Of a DNA stretch of 64,000 nt, positions 42,130 through 49,998 are shown piece by piece. Below the pieces are notes generated by a model. That model made no database searches and had not been told where the DNA came from. It saw nothing but the letters and a program-made list of their open reading frames with translations. The stretch spans positions 186,001 to 250,000 of the forward strand of contig NZ_JAHWGH010000025.1 in the NCBI RefSeq assembly GCF_019334305.1, in the 5' to 3' direction. The stretch is from Rossellomorea orangium (GTDB lineage: Bacteria > Bacillota > Bacilli > Bacillales > Bacillaceae_B). The stretch's first letter is position 1, and each line of letters begins with the position of its first letter. The position numbers and the translations under genes were made by a program.

Positions 42130-43812
42130 TTATACCTTTACTTTCACCCCGACGATTTCGTCGAAGTATTGTACAGATTTCATTTCTTCATCCATCCATT
42201 CTGTTTGTTTCCATGTTTGCTCGATAAAGACTTCAGCAATCATACGTTTTCTCTCTGTACCAAAGGTATGGGCATCTTTAAGTGCGATTACACTTTCGAA
42301 AATACGTACCATAAGCTCTGCGATTCTCTTTGCATGATACGTTTGTGTATCGTGATGGGCCGTCTCAACCACCGTCAATAGTTGTTCCAGTTTCGCGATT
42401 CCTTTGGTTAAGGGAACAGCGAATGAGGTGAATTCTTCTGGCATAAGAGATAGCTCTTCTTTCATTTCGGCTAGAAAGTATTCATGAGCACGATATTTAT
42501 TCATTAACCTTAGAACTTCAAGCCCTAAGATATTTGCTGTACCTTCCCACACAGTCAATACCTGGGCATCCCTGAGTAAACGTGGAAGAACGAAGTCCTC
42601 GATGTAGCCATTTCCCCCGTGCATTTCGATCGCTTCGTGAGAGAAATGAATGGCCTGTTCTGCTGACTCTTTTTTCAGAATGGCTATAAGCAGGCGGTTT
42701 AGTACGGATTCTTCTTCTGTGGAAGGAATATCATCGGATACGACACGATTGAACAAATCTACGAGATGAAATACCGCACTTGTTTCCACTTCCTGTTTGG
42801 CAGCGAGGCGGGTCAAGGTTTCTTTTACCATTGGATACTGAGATAACGGGTGCCCGAATGCTTCACGGTAGAAAGCATAATTTCGCGCTTCAAGGTAGGC
42901 TCTTCTCATGATGCCGATGGAGGCAATGGCATTACAAACCCGTGATAAATTCAATGCTTCCATCATATAGTAGATACCCCGGTCCGGTTCACCGACTAGA
43001 TAAGCTTCAGCTCCCTTGAATTCTACTTCTGCAGATGGAACAGCCCGTACACCCAATTTATCTTTTAACCTGCGAATGTGGATGCCGTTAAGCGAACCGT
43101 CATCGTTTCTCCATGGAACAGCGAATAAGCTCAGACCCTTTGATCCGCTGCCTGACCCTTCTATACGGGCCAATACCATCGTCACCCCACACATACCTGC
43201 ATTCGAGGCGAAATATTTTTCACCCCATAGGCGATAGTTGGTTCCATGTGGGATGGCTTTTGTATCGTTAGCGCCAACATCAGAGCCTCCCTGCCTTTCA
43301 GTTAAGAAGGTCGCCCCCTCATATAATTCGATCTCTCCAGTTGATAGGATATGAGGAAGGAACCTTTCTTTCAGCTCACGAGAAGCATATTTTTCAAGAA
43401 GGAGGGCTGTCGCCATGGAAAGAGTGACAGGACAATAGAAACCTGGCTCTGTTTGAGATAACAAATATCCCTGAGCATAGGAAAATACATAATTTCCTTT
43501 ACGTCCAAGCTCAGGAATGTTTTTATGAATATAGCCGACAATCCCTTTATTGTAGGTCTGTTCAACTGTTTTCTTGTAACCTTCATTCACCCAAACTTCA
43601 GAAATTTCTTCCCCTAACCGGTTGTACTTAATGAGCTTGGGCTGGCCTTCACGATCCGTGTGGACGGCTCGCTCATCGATTTCACCGGCACAAAGTTTAC
43701 CGAATTCGTTTAGTGATCGATCAGCCCAGGCGAAAAAATCTTTGTCCAAGTAGCATCGGAGTATTTCTTTTAGATGTGGATCTTCCGTATAAAAATTTTC
43801 GATTCTTTTCAT
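42130..43812 (-). CDS. acyl-CoA dehydrogenase family protein, AidB-like
   Basis: 560 aa, long for the family and matching AidB/DszC-like members. Core: TEPGFYCPVTLSMATALLLEKY (about 116-137), FLTERQGGSDVGANDTKAI (about 168-186; flavin contact), LGVRAVPSAEVEFKGAEAY (about 255-273), HEAIEMHGGNGYIEDFVLPRLLRDAQVLTVWEGTANILGLEVL (about 385-427), and a C-terminal helical domain to 560. AidB acts in the alkylation response of E. coli; here the coupled MerR regulator and LiuR-like operator point to acyl-CoA catabolism instead. Confidence 0.9.
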   Translation of the reverse strand: MKRIENFYTEDPHLKEILRCYLDKDFFAWADRSLNEFGKLCAGEIDERAVHTDREGQPKLIKYNRLGEEISEVWVNEGYKKTVEQTYNKGIVGYIHKNIPELGRKGNYVFSYAQGYLLSQTEPGFYCPVTLSMATALLLEKYASRELKERFLPHILSTGEIELYEGATFLTERQGGSDVGANDTKAIPHGTNYRLWGEKYFASNAGMCGVTMVLARIEGSGSGSKGLSLFAVPWRNDDGSLNGIHIRRLKDKLGVRAVPSAEVEFKGAEAYLVGEPDRGIYYMMEALNLSRVCNAIASIGIMRRAYLEARNYAFYREAFGHPLSQYPMVKETLTRLAAKQEVETSAVFHLVDLFNRVVSDDIPSTEEESVLNRLLIAILKKESAEQAIHFSHEAIEMHGGNGYIEDFVLPRLLRDAQVLTVWEGTANILGLEVLRLMNKYRAHEYFLAEMKEELSLMPEEFTSFAVPLTKGIAKLEQLLTVVETAHHDTQTYHAKRIAELMVRIFESVIALKDAHTFGTERKRMIAEVFIEQTWKQTEWMDEEMKSVQYFDEIVGVKVKV

Positions 43813-44192
43813 TCTATCTCTCCTGAATATTGTAATTTTTTAATGAATTCGTCCCTAAGGGTTTCCATTTCAAATTTCATATCCTCCAGTTCCTGAATGA
43901 AATGGGTCACCTCCTTTATTCGCATGTTTCCATACTGTATTGTTCGTTCCAGTTGCTTTCTTCCACTTCGATCCTGATCAAATAGTTGAATCATTTCTCT
44001 AATTTCCTCTAAAGTAAAGCCGAAGCGTTTTCCCCTGAAGATTAATTTTAACCTGGTAACGTCTCGTTTTGAGTACAGGCGTCTACCTGAATCACTCCTG
44101 TCTGGATGCAATAATTCAAGTTCTTCATAATAACGGATAGTTCGCGTGGTTACATTGAAATCCTTCGCTAACTGCGAAATGCTGTAGTTCAT
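43809..44192 (-). CDS. MerR family regulator, LiuR-like
   Basis: 127 aa from the ATG of MNYSISQLAKDFNVTTRTIR; an upstream TTG would add three residues. HTH SISQLAKDFNVTTRTIRYYEELELL (4-28), RRLYSKRDVTRLKLI wing/second helix, and a coiled dimer helix (about 80-115). No sensory cysteines. ATGA overlap with the dehydrogenase gene. Its own promoter has the MerR layout with a motif like that of LiuR, the regulator of branched-chain acyl-CoA degradation. Confidence 0.88.
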   Translation of the reverse strand: MNYSISQLAKDFNVTTRTIRYYEELELLHPDRSDSGRRLYSKRDVTRLKLIFRGKRFGFTLEEIREMIQLFDQDRSGRKQLERTIQYGNMRIKEVTHFIQELEDMKFEMETLRDEFIKKLQYSGEIE

Positions 44193-44229
44193 TTGAATCA
44201 AGCCTTTTTGTGAAAATTTTGATATTTAT

Positions 44230-44260
44230 ATTTTAACATTGACGTTGACGTAAAGTTCAA
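44230..44260 (-). promoter_or_regulatory. MerR-type promoter with LiuR-like operator
   Basis: TTGAAC (44255-44260) and TAAAAT (44230-44235) are separated by 19 bp, the long spacer typical of MerR-activated promoters. The spacer holds TTGACGTTGACGTAAA (44239-44254 on the plus strand), an imperfect palindrome TTKACGT-N2-ACGTMAA resembling the LiuR motif. Confidence 0.75.
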
Positions 44261-44336
44261 CTGCTTTCTAAAAAAGTTTATTCATAAACAGAACACCCTT
44301 TTCCATATACTAGTGAAAAATACGGCGGTGAGAGTC

Positions 44337-45293
44337 TTGGTTAAGGTATTGTTATTTGCCGATATTGGAATTGATGATACAATTGCGCTCATCTTTTCTT
44401 ATCTCAGTGAAGATATTGATCTGGTTGGTATTGTGGCGGATTATGGAAATGTACCGAGAGCACGTGCTGTTACGAGCGCTCATTATTTGATGGAATCATT
44501 GAATCTTAAAGATCAAATTCCAATTATAGGGGGAGCCGAGGTTCCTATGACAGCTGAGCAGCCAAAATACTTTCCCGAAATACATGGTGAATATGGACTG
44601 GGTCCTATCAAACCTTTAGCATATGAAGGAGAAATCGAAAACTTTTTTGAGATTACCAGATTAATTGAGAAATATGGTAATGAACTTATCATTGTGAATG
44701 TGGGAAGACTTACTTCGCTTGCCAACATGTTCATCCTTTATCAAAGTCTTATGAATAAAATAAAGAAGATTTATATTATGGGCGGGGCATTCTGGGTACC
44801 AGGAAACGTGACGGCGGTGTCAGAAGCGAATTTTCACTCTGATCCGATTGCAGTAAAAATCGTGACGACATATGCAAAGAATCTTACCATCATCCCGCTG
44901 AATGTTACTGATCATGCTATTGTGACACCCGATATGGTGAATTACATCCATCATAAAGGACGTACCCAATTGGTCAAGCCCCTGTTAGATTATTATTATG
45001 CGTTTTATAAAAATAGGAATCCGTCTATAAAAGGGAGTCCGGTCCACGATGCGATAACCATCATGGCAACAATATGCGAGGATATGTTTTCATTTCGAGA
45101 ACTGCCTGTTCATATCGTCACCTCGAGCACAGGTATCCATCGGGGACAGAGCATAGCCGATATCAGGCCATATATTCAGTTCGAAGAAAAAGCAAATAAG
45201 CACCGAATCGCCTTTTCCTTTGATTATGGATTGTTCTTCAAGAGGTTTATGACGGTGATGACTGGAGAATCGTTCGAGGAAAATAATAAATAA
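44337..45293 (+). CDS. nucleoside hydrolase family protein with a variant metal loop
   Basis: About 318 aa from TTG 44337 (GGTGAG upstream); a GTG at 44313 would add 8 residues. The N-terminal loop is LLFADIGIDDTIALIF where the family standard is DxDPGxDD: the first Asp is Phe and Pro is Ile, but D-x-G-x-DD remains. Other family parts: VADYGNVPRA, IGGAEVP, NVGRLTSLA, YIMGGAFWVPGN, ANFHSDP and the catalytic-His region GSPVHDAITIM. Should bind a ribosyl ligand with Ca2+; full hydrolase activity is uncertain. Confidence 0.82.
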   Translation: MVKVLLFADIGIDDTIALIFSYLSEDIDLVGIVADYGNVPRARAVTSAHYLMESLNLKDQIPIIGGAEVPMTAEQPKYFPEIHGEYGLGPIKPLAYEGEIENFFEITRLIEKYGNELIIVNVGRLTSLANMFILYQSLMNKIKKIYIMGGAFWVPGNVTAVSEANFHSDPIAVKIVTTYAKNLTIIPLNVTDHAIVTPDMVNYIHHKGRTQLVKPLLDYYYAFYKNRNPSIKGSPVHDAITIMATICEDMFSFRELPVHIVTSSTGIHRGQSIADIRPYIQFEEKANKHRIAFSFDYGLFFKRFMTVMTGESFEENNK

Positions 45294-45379
45294 TATCAGT
45301 TCAGCTCTGACCCTTCCTTTAATGTGGACGTTGCAAGAGTCTTCCCGTCAATGATTAATGATTAAATATGTCTCTACAC

Positions 45380-45420
45380 CAAAACACCAATTGGCGTAAA
45401 GGAACATGCTTTGGGTGTTT
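45380..45420 (-). terminator. weak terminator-like hairpin between convergent genes
   Basis: AAAACACC-AA (45381-45390) pairs with TTGGGTGTTT (45411-45420) with one bulge. T-poor tails, so weak. Confidence 0.35.
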
Positions 45421-45433
45421 CTGAATTTAAGAT

Positions 45434-45985
45434 TTATCTTTTTAAAGATTGTGAAAATACAATAGGTGCATCCACACAATCCTTGGAATCGTCAACTAAT
45501 TCAATTAGAGCTATATCGGTAATCTCTGCCTCAATCTTGTATCCACGCTCTAAGCAATGTTGGAATCCATCCGCTAATTTCTCCGGGCTAAGCTTATTTG
45601 CCAATGTGCAATGAGGTATCCAATTACCAGGAAGATAGAGTGGATTTGCAGACTCATTGAAGGTTTGAAAGTGATCGTGATGATAAGTGTGAAAATCCAG
45701 GAGTTCCCTCGTAACAGTCGGAGAAAGAAAAAGGGTGCCGAAATTTAGAAATGAACCTACTGTATTAAACACAACCTTAAGTGCTCGATCATCTTGATAA
45801 AACATTTTTAACGATTTTATATATTCTTCTTTATTTAGATCGGTATAACTACCAATTGTAAGATGAGGGCGGGCATCGTTGATTTCTTCTTCATAATAAG
45901 AAATATCCTTAGCCCTGAGTTCTTTCCAAATTTCCCTGATCCGCTCTTCCGTTGCGTCATCGAATAAAGCAATTACCCAATACAT
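45434..45985 (-). CDS. 2'-5' RNA ligase / phosphoesterase family protein (2H)
   Basis: 183 aa from the ATG of MYWVIALFDDATEER, chosen for AGGTGG 6 bases upstream. Two H-x-T motifs of the 2H phosphoesterase fold: ARPHLTIG (His41, Thr43) and WIPHCTLA (His125, Thr127), placed as expected for a tandem repeat. Likely hydrolyses cyclic phosphodiesters of RNA ends or nucleotides. Stand-alone gene. Confidence 0.87.
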   Translation of the reverse strand: MYWVIALFDDATEERIREIWKELRAKDISYYEEEINDARPHLTIGSYTDLNKEEYIKSLKMFYQDDRALKVVFNTVGSFLNFGTLFLSPTVTRELLDFHTYHHDHFQTFNESANPLYLPGNWIPHCTLANKLSPEKLADGFQHCLERGYKIEAEITDIALIELVDDSKDCVDAPIVFSQSLKR

Positions 45986-46133
45986 AGTAAACCACCTTTC
46001 ATAATATACGTATTTATTCATCTGCCACTTCCTTACACTGTAACACAGTCTCATACTTGATTGACTTGATGTAAACGCTTAATGATCTTAAGCATGAATA
46101 TTTTTATCCTCTGAAGAGATTTATTAAAAACCT

Positions 46134-46162
46134 TTGACATCGATAAGAATATGATGTAAATT
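46134..46162 (+). promoter_or_regulatory. promoter of guaC
   Basis: TTGACA (46134-46139), 17-bp spacer, TAAATT (46157-46162), about 60 bp before the ATG. The short leader shows no purine riboswitch core. Confidence 0.6.
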
Positions 46163-46224
46163 ACCTTATGGACGAACATTTATAAAATAAACAAACTTTA
46201 ATATTCGTGTTTAGGGGTGTAATA

Positions 46225-47208
46225 ATGGAAAATGTATTTGATTACGAAGATATTCAATTAATTCCTGCGAAGTGTGTGGTTAACAGCCGTTCTGAATGTG
46301 ATACGAGTGTAACCCTTGGTGGACACACGTTTAAATTGCCTGTAGTCCCTGCTAATATGCAAACCATTATTGATGAAAAAATCGCAGTCTACTTGGCTGA
46401 AAATAATTATTTCTATATCATGCATCGTTTTGAACCGGAGAAACGTATATCATTTATTAAGGATATGAAGTCCCGTGGGTTGATTTCTTCTATTTCTGTA
46501 GGTGTAAAGGAAGATGAATATGCCTTCGTTGAGCAGCTGGCGGAAGAAAAACTGATTCCGGATTACATCACGATCGATATCGCCCATGGACATTCCAATG
46601 CTGTCATCAGCATGATCCAGCATATCAAAAAACACGTACCCGATAGCTTTGTTATTGCCGGAAACGTCGGTACACCTGAGGCAGTAAGAGAATTGGAACA
46701 TGCAGGTGCCGATGCTACCAAGGTTGGAATCGGACCGGGTAAAGTGTGCATTACAAAGATCAAAACAGGCTTTGGTACAGGTGGATGGCAGCTGGCTGCA
46801 TTGAGATGGTGTGCTAAAGCAGCTACTAAACCAATCATTGCTGATGGTGGTATCCGTACCCATGGTGACGTTGCAAAATCCATCCGATTTGGAGCGACCA
46901 TGGTGATGATCGGATCCTTATTTGCCGGCCATGAAGAATCTCCAGGTGAAACCATTGAAAAAGACGGAAAACTCTTCAAAGAATACTTCGGATCAGCTTC
47001 AGAATTTCAAAAAGGTGAAAAGAAGAATGTTGAAGGAAAGAAAATGTATGTTGAGCATAAAGGATCTTTAGAGCATACCCTTATCGAAATGGAACAGGAT
47101 CTACAATCCTCAATTTCCTATGCAGGAGGAACGAAGCTTGAGTCAATCCGTACAGTGGATTATGTTGTCGTCAAGAATTCGATCTTTAACGGTGATAAGG
47201 TATACTAA
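46225..47208 (+). CDS. guaC: GMP reductase
   Basis: 327 aa from the ATG of [20 protein letters not shown] (AGGGGTG upstream), the usual start for the short Firmicute GuaC. IMPDH/GMPR barrel: IDIAHGHSN (about 117-125), GNVGTPEAV, catalytic loop [11 protein letters not shown] (Cys175), [16 protein letters not shown] (about 208-223), and the flap-like region [19 protein letters not shown] (about 265). No CBS insert, which separates it from IMP dehydrogenase. Reduces GMP to IMP with NADPH. Monocistronic with a terminator at its end. Confidence 0.95.
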   Translation: MENVFDYEDIQLIPAKCVVNSRSECDTSVTLGGHTFKLPVVPANMQTIIDEKIAVYLAENNYFYIMHRFEPEKRISFIKDMKSRGLISSISVGVKEDEYAFVEQLAEEKLIPDYITIDIAHGHSNAVISMIQHIKKHVPDSFVIAGNVGTPEAVRELEHAGADATKVGIGPGKVCITKIKTGFGTGGWQLAALRWCAKAATKPIIADGGIRTHGDVAKSIRFGATMVMIGSLFAGHEESPGETIEKDGKLFKEYFGSASEFQKGEKKNVEGKKMYVEHKGSLEHTLIEMEQDLQSSISYAGGTKLESIRTVDYVVVKNSIFNGDKVY

Positions 47209-47221
47209 AGGAGAAAGGTTG

Positions 47222-47251
47222 AAAGGTGGGCATTGATTGCTCACCTTTTTT
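47222..47251 (+). terminator. intrinsic terminator of guaC
   Basis: AAGGTG-GC pairs with GC-CACCTT around ~8 bases, then TTTTTT. Confidence 0.8.
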
Positions 47252-47270
47252 CATTTTATATTTTTTATGA

Positions 47271-47822
47271 TCATGAGTTTGTAGCAGATACACCTTCATC
47301 AGTAACCATTTTTGAGTGAGGGATACGCTTATTCAATTCTCCAAGCAAACCTTTTGGATCTTTAAGATTGCCCTGAACAATATTATATTGGGGGTACCCC
47401 ATTTTCACATTCATCTTAGACATTCGTTTCAGCTTATCGGGCATTTTATCCCGGTACTTCTCTTCATCAATCAGAACGAGGCCAATAAAAGCATTACGGT
47501 AAATTTTATAAGGTATATAGCCCTCTATATCTTCCCACTTGATATGAACTGGTTCGTCCGGCAGTACATACAAAATGAGATGATCCTGCGTCATGCTGAC
47601 ATGAGGAGCATCGTGTGAGATCTTCTTAAAGATCAGAATACTACAAAAGAGAAAAAACACCCCTCCCAACACAACGACTGCCCCTATCAGATAATTGACA
47701 TCTACAAAGAAAAACTCATACGATAAAAACACACACAAGAAAACAAACATAATGCTGCCTGCCGCTATCAATCCCAACTTCCACTTGGATTCATGAAAAT
47801 GAACAACCTTCTCTTCCATCAT
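47271..47822 (-). CDS. STM3941-family membrane protein
   Basis: 183 aa from the first of two ATGs (MMEEKVVHFHESKWKLGL) behind GGGGG; the second ATG is equally possible. Two membrane spans (about 16-36 and 43-63) followed by a soluble PH-like domain (about 75-160) with LYVLPDEPVHIKWEDIEGY and IYRNAFIGLVLIDEEKY, as in the STM3941 family of bacterial-PH-like membrane proteins. Function unknown. Confidence 0.72.
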   Translation of the reverse strand: MMEEKVVHFHESKWKLGLIAAGSIMFVFLCVFLSYEFFFVDVNYLIGAVVVLGGVFFLFCSILIFKKISHDAPHVSMTQDHLILYVLPDEPVHIKWEDIEGYIPYKIYRNAFIGLVLIDEEKYRDKMPDKLKRMSKMNVKMGYPQYNIVQGNLKDPKGLLGELNKRIPHSKMVTDEGVSATNS

Positions 47823-47896
47823 TAATCCCCCTTCCATAAATATACATATTCAATCCTTTATACCCCCATTTCCAATCAGTAAACCCCTCCCACCTG

Positions 47897-47961
47897 GAGG
47901 GACGGACCTCCAATAGGATAAATCTAGGGAAATTCGCTTCTCTTACGGAGGTCCGTCCCTC
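47897..47961. repeat. paired inverted repeat, copy E (65 bp)
   Basis: GAGGGACGGACCTC (47897-47910) faces GAGGTCCGTCCCTC (47948-47961). Between divergent genes; its right arm lies ~70 bp upstream of the start at 48033. Confidence 0.9.
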
Positions 47962-48032
47962 AGAATTTTTATAGACAACGGGTGAAATATGGCTATAATT
48001 AAATTTGATATTATCATGGGAGGTGAAGGTCT

Positions 48033-48359
48033 ATGGCGAGATTTGTGTTGATGATGCTGTTCTGTTTGACGTTTGTATCGAATCCGGTTCAACAGCAATC
48101 ACATCAATCTTTCTCAACCAATTTTGATAAAGAGGCAACTATTTCAGCTCATCTGTATTTGACAGACGCCTCGATGATTGTCGATGCGGTGCCTTCCCTT
48201 GTTCACAAACAAGAGGGTATCCCCCAAAGTAAAATCACCCTTCCCCCTGACTTGCATTTTGAGTTGAAGCCATTCCGGCGAACTTCAATTTGTCTTGAGA
48301 TTTATCCGGATTCATTTGGCTTCCTTGAAGTGGTCAGGACCCATTCCAATTACCTCTGA
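48033..48359 (+). CDS. putative secreted protein of unknown function, 108 aa
   Basis: ATG 6 bases after GGGAGGTG. N-terminal signal-peptide-like segment (MARFVLMMLFCLTFVSNPVQ, cleavage near 18-20), then a mature part of ~88 residues with no cysteine pairs except one Cys (about 91) and patterns like ATISAHLYLTDASMIVDAVP. Family not recognised. Ribosome site and signal peptide argue for a real gene. Confidence 0.6.
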   Translation: MARFVLMMLFCLTFVSNPVQQQSHQSFSTNFDKEATISAHLYLTDASMIVDAVPSLVHKQEGIPQSKITLPPDLHFELKPFRRTSICLEIYPDSFGFLEVVRTHSNYL

Positions 48360-48453
48360 ACCTTACATTCATAAATCATTCTTGAAGATCACTTTTTTCA
48401 GTGGGAAAAAAGTTTATTTGTCTTGCATCTATCCATAGTGGAGGCTACTCAAT

Positions 48454-48648
48454 ATGAAAGATTATGATTATCGTAAGGAAACCATAGCTTGTTATGTCTT
48501 TTGTTCCCTATTCCTGGTATGCTTTTTCGGGCTTATTGAGATCTCTGCAGAAATCAGTGGCCAAAGGATTTTTTCTTCTTTCCCGCGATTCTCCTGGGAC
48601 ATGATGATTAAATGGGAAGATATCGTAGAAATATTCGACTTAAAATAA
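48454..48648 (+). CDS. small membrane protein, 64 aa
   Basis: ATG 9 bases after GGAGG. Charged start (MKDYDYRKE), one hydrophobic segment (about 10-32), then a soluble tail SGQRIFSSFPRFSWDMMIKW. Family not recognised. It lies 55 bp upstream of tatA on the same strand and could be its operon partner. Confidence 0.55.
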   Translation: MKDYDYRKETIACYVFCSLFLVCFFGLIEISAEISGQRIFSSFPRFSWDMMIKWEDIVEIFDLK

Positions 48649-48703
48649 GATCCATCATTCAAAGTGATCTAAAACGACACTACTAAAAAGCGAGGAAATA
48701 TAA

Positions 48704-48904
48704 ATGAATCTTGGTTTCGGTGAAATAGCGATTATTTTGTTTGTGGCACTCTTGTTCTTTGGACCTAGCAAACTCCCTGAACTTGGAAAAGCAGCAGGCA
48801 CGTCCCTAAGAGAGTTCAAAAAGGCCGTAAGTGGATTAATGGACGAAGATGAACAGAATAAAGAAGAAGAGAACGACAATATAAGAAAGAATAATCAAAG
48901 CTAA
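48704..48904 (+). CDS. tatA: Sec-independent translocase subunit TatA
   Basis: 66 aa, full length for TatA/E. One membrane span (about 5-20), hinge FFGPSKLPELGKAAG (about 18-32, with the invariant Phe-Gly-Pro), amphipathic helix SLREFKKAVSGL (about 34-45) and an acidic tail. TatA forms the pore for folded, twin-arginine-signal proteins. No tatC is near, as with the solitary tatAc of B. subtilis. AGGAAA upstream of the ATG. Confidence 0.93.
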   Translation: MNLGFGEIAIILFVALLFFGPSKLPELGKAAGTSLREFKKAVSGLMDEDEQNKEEENDNIRKNNQS

Positions 48905-48922
48905 TTAGGGAGAAATATCAAT

Positions 48923-48985
48923 GAGGGACGGACCTTCAAAAATGGAGAAAATAGTCTTTTTTTTCCATTTGGAGGTCCGTCCCTC
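48923..48985. repeat. paired inverted repeat, copy F (63 bp)
   Basis: GAGGGACGGACCTT (48923-48936) faces GAGGTCCGTCCCTC (48972-48985), 19 bp after tatA. With its strong stem it might also serve as a terminator. Confidence 0.9.
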
Positions 48986-49019
48986 ATTATAAATCCCTTC
49001 ATATGTATTTAAGACCGAT

Positions 49020-49820
49020 TCATCTTTTCTGCGAAATAATCGTGAATAAGCCTGGTACCTTATCTTCAATTCCCGTAGGTGCATCTGATGGGAATGCCCA
49101 TCTTATGCCTTGTTCCTCTACTAATTGAAGGATGTGCAAGTCTGAGCGGGCAAGAGATGTGATGATTTCCCCCAAAGTCCACCTGCGGATCTTGTTCTTT
49201 TTTGAATGAGTCTTGTCATCCGGCTTTAATAACTTCCGAAAGGCAACGTCCACTTCACTCTCTCCATTATTAAAATAGTCTCCTGCCGCTACCATTTTAC
49301 TATCATCAACCTCTAATAACTTTGATACTAGTGGATGATAATCCCTCAAGATGAAAGTCCCGCCTTTTATTAGTATGTTTCTGACCATTTCAAACACAGG
49401 TGCTAAATCAATAAAATAGTGAAGAACTCCAAGTTCCAGTATGACGATATCAAATTTCTTCAAGCTTTCTTTCAAAGGAACTTCCAACAAATCGGATACG
49501 ATATAATGAATGTTCACACCTGCCGCTTCGGCTAATTCCATGGCATATCGCCTATTTTCACTCGAAATATCAACCACGGTGACCTCTGCCCCCAATAATG
49601 CAAATGATACGGCTTTATTTCCCTTTGATCCTAATAAATTCGCAATCCTCTTTCCTTTAACATCTCCCGTAATCGTCAAATATTCCGAAACTTTTCGACT
49701 GGGATCCCCAGAGAGTGTCACTGCATAATCCTTTGGCAATCCATACCGATTCACCCATGCCTGGTAAGCACCATCATTCCATCCTGCCTTATTTATCTTA
49801 CTAAGCTCACTCTGATTCAA
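49020..49820 (-). CDS. class I SAM-dependent methyltransferase
   Basis: 266 aa. SAM-binding motif I is IANLLGSKGNKAVSFALLGAEVTVVDIS (about 59-86; GSKGNKA in place of the usual GxGxG, with the acidic Asp at the end of strand 2), motif II/III region DIVILELGVLHYF (about 124-136), post-motif ILIKGGTFILRDYHPL (about 149-164). N-terminal GWNDGAYQAWVNRYG resembles methyltransferases of the YodH/UbiE-like group. Substrate unknown. Monocistronic, flanked by repeat pairs F and G. Confidence 0.87.
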   Translation of the reverse strand: MNQSELSKINKAGWNDGAYQAWVNRYGLPKDYAVTLSGDPSRKVSEYLTITGDVKGKRIANLLGSKGNKAVSFALLGAEVTVVDISSENRRYAMELAEAAGVNIHYIVSDLLEVPLKESLKKFDIVILELGVLHYFIDLAPVFEMVRNILIKGGTFILRDYHPLVSKLLEVDDSKMVAAGDYFNNGESEVDVAFRKLLKPDDKTHSKKNKIRRWTLGEIITSLARSDLHILQLVEEQGIRWAFPSDAPTGIEDKVPGLFTIISQKR

Positions 49821-49848
49821 ATTCTCGCCACCTCTCAGGCAATTTGTT

Positions 49849-49946
49849 CAGGGACGGACCTTCAAACTTCCCGCATTTCCATAGAAAACCCCATTAGATC
49901 AAGCTTTATTACTCTAAACTGGCCAACCTTTGAAGGTCCGTCCCTC
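49849..49946. repeat. paired inverted repeat, copy G (98 bp)
   Basis: CAGGGACGGACCTT (49849-49862, one change from the consensus) faces AAGGTCCGTCCCTC (49933-49946). Upstream of the methyltransferase and downstream of the acetyltransferase fusion. Confidence 0.88.
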
Positions 49947-49956
49947 CATCATAATT

Positions 49957-49994
49957 GGAAAAACGCGAACCTGCGGGGAATGCGGGTTCGCGTG
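49957..49994 (-). terminator. intrinsic terminator of the acetyltransferase fusion gene
   Basis: ACGCGAACCTGC (49963-49974) pairs with GCGGGTTCGCGT (49982-49993), minus-strand TTTTT. Confidence 0.85.
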
Positions 49995-49998
49995 GGGG

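Noticed and set aside
46100-46224. purine riboswitch upstream of guaC
   Set aside because: The leader after the promoter is only ~55 bases and lacks the conserved three-way-junction sequences.
15794-49946. CRISPR array
   Set aside because: The repeats are inverted pairs scattered over 34 kb, not direct repeats with regular spacers, and no cas genes are present.
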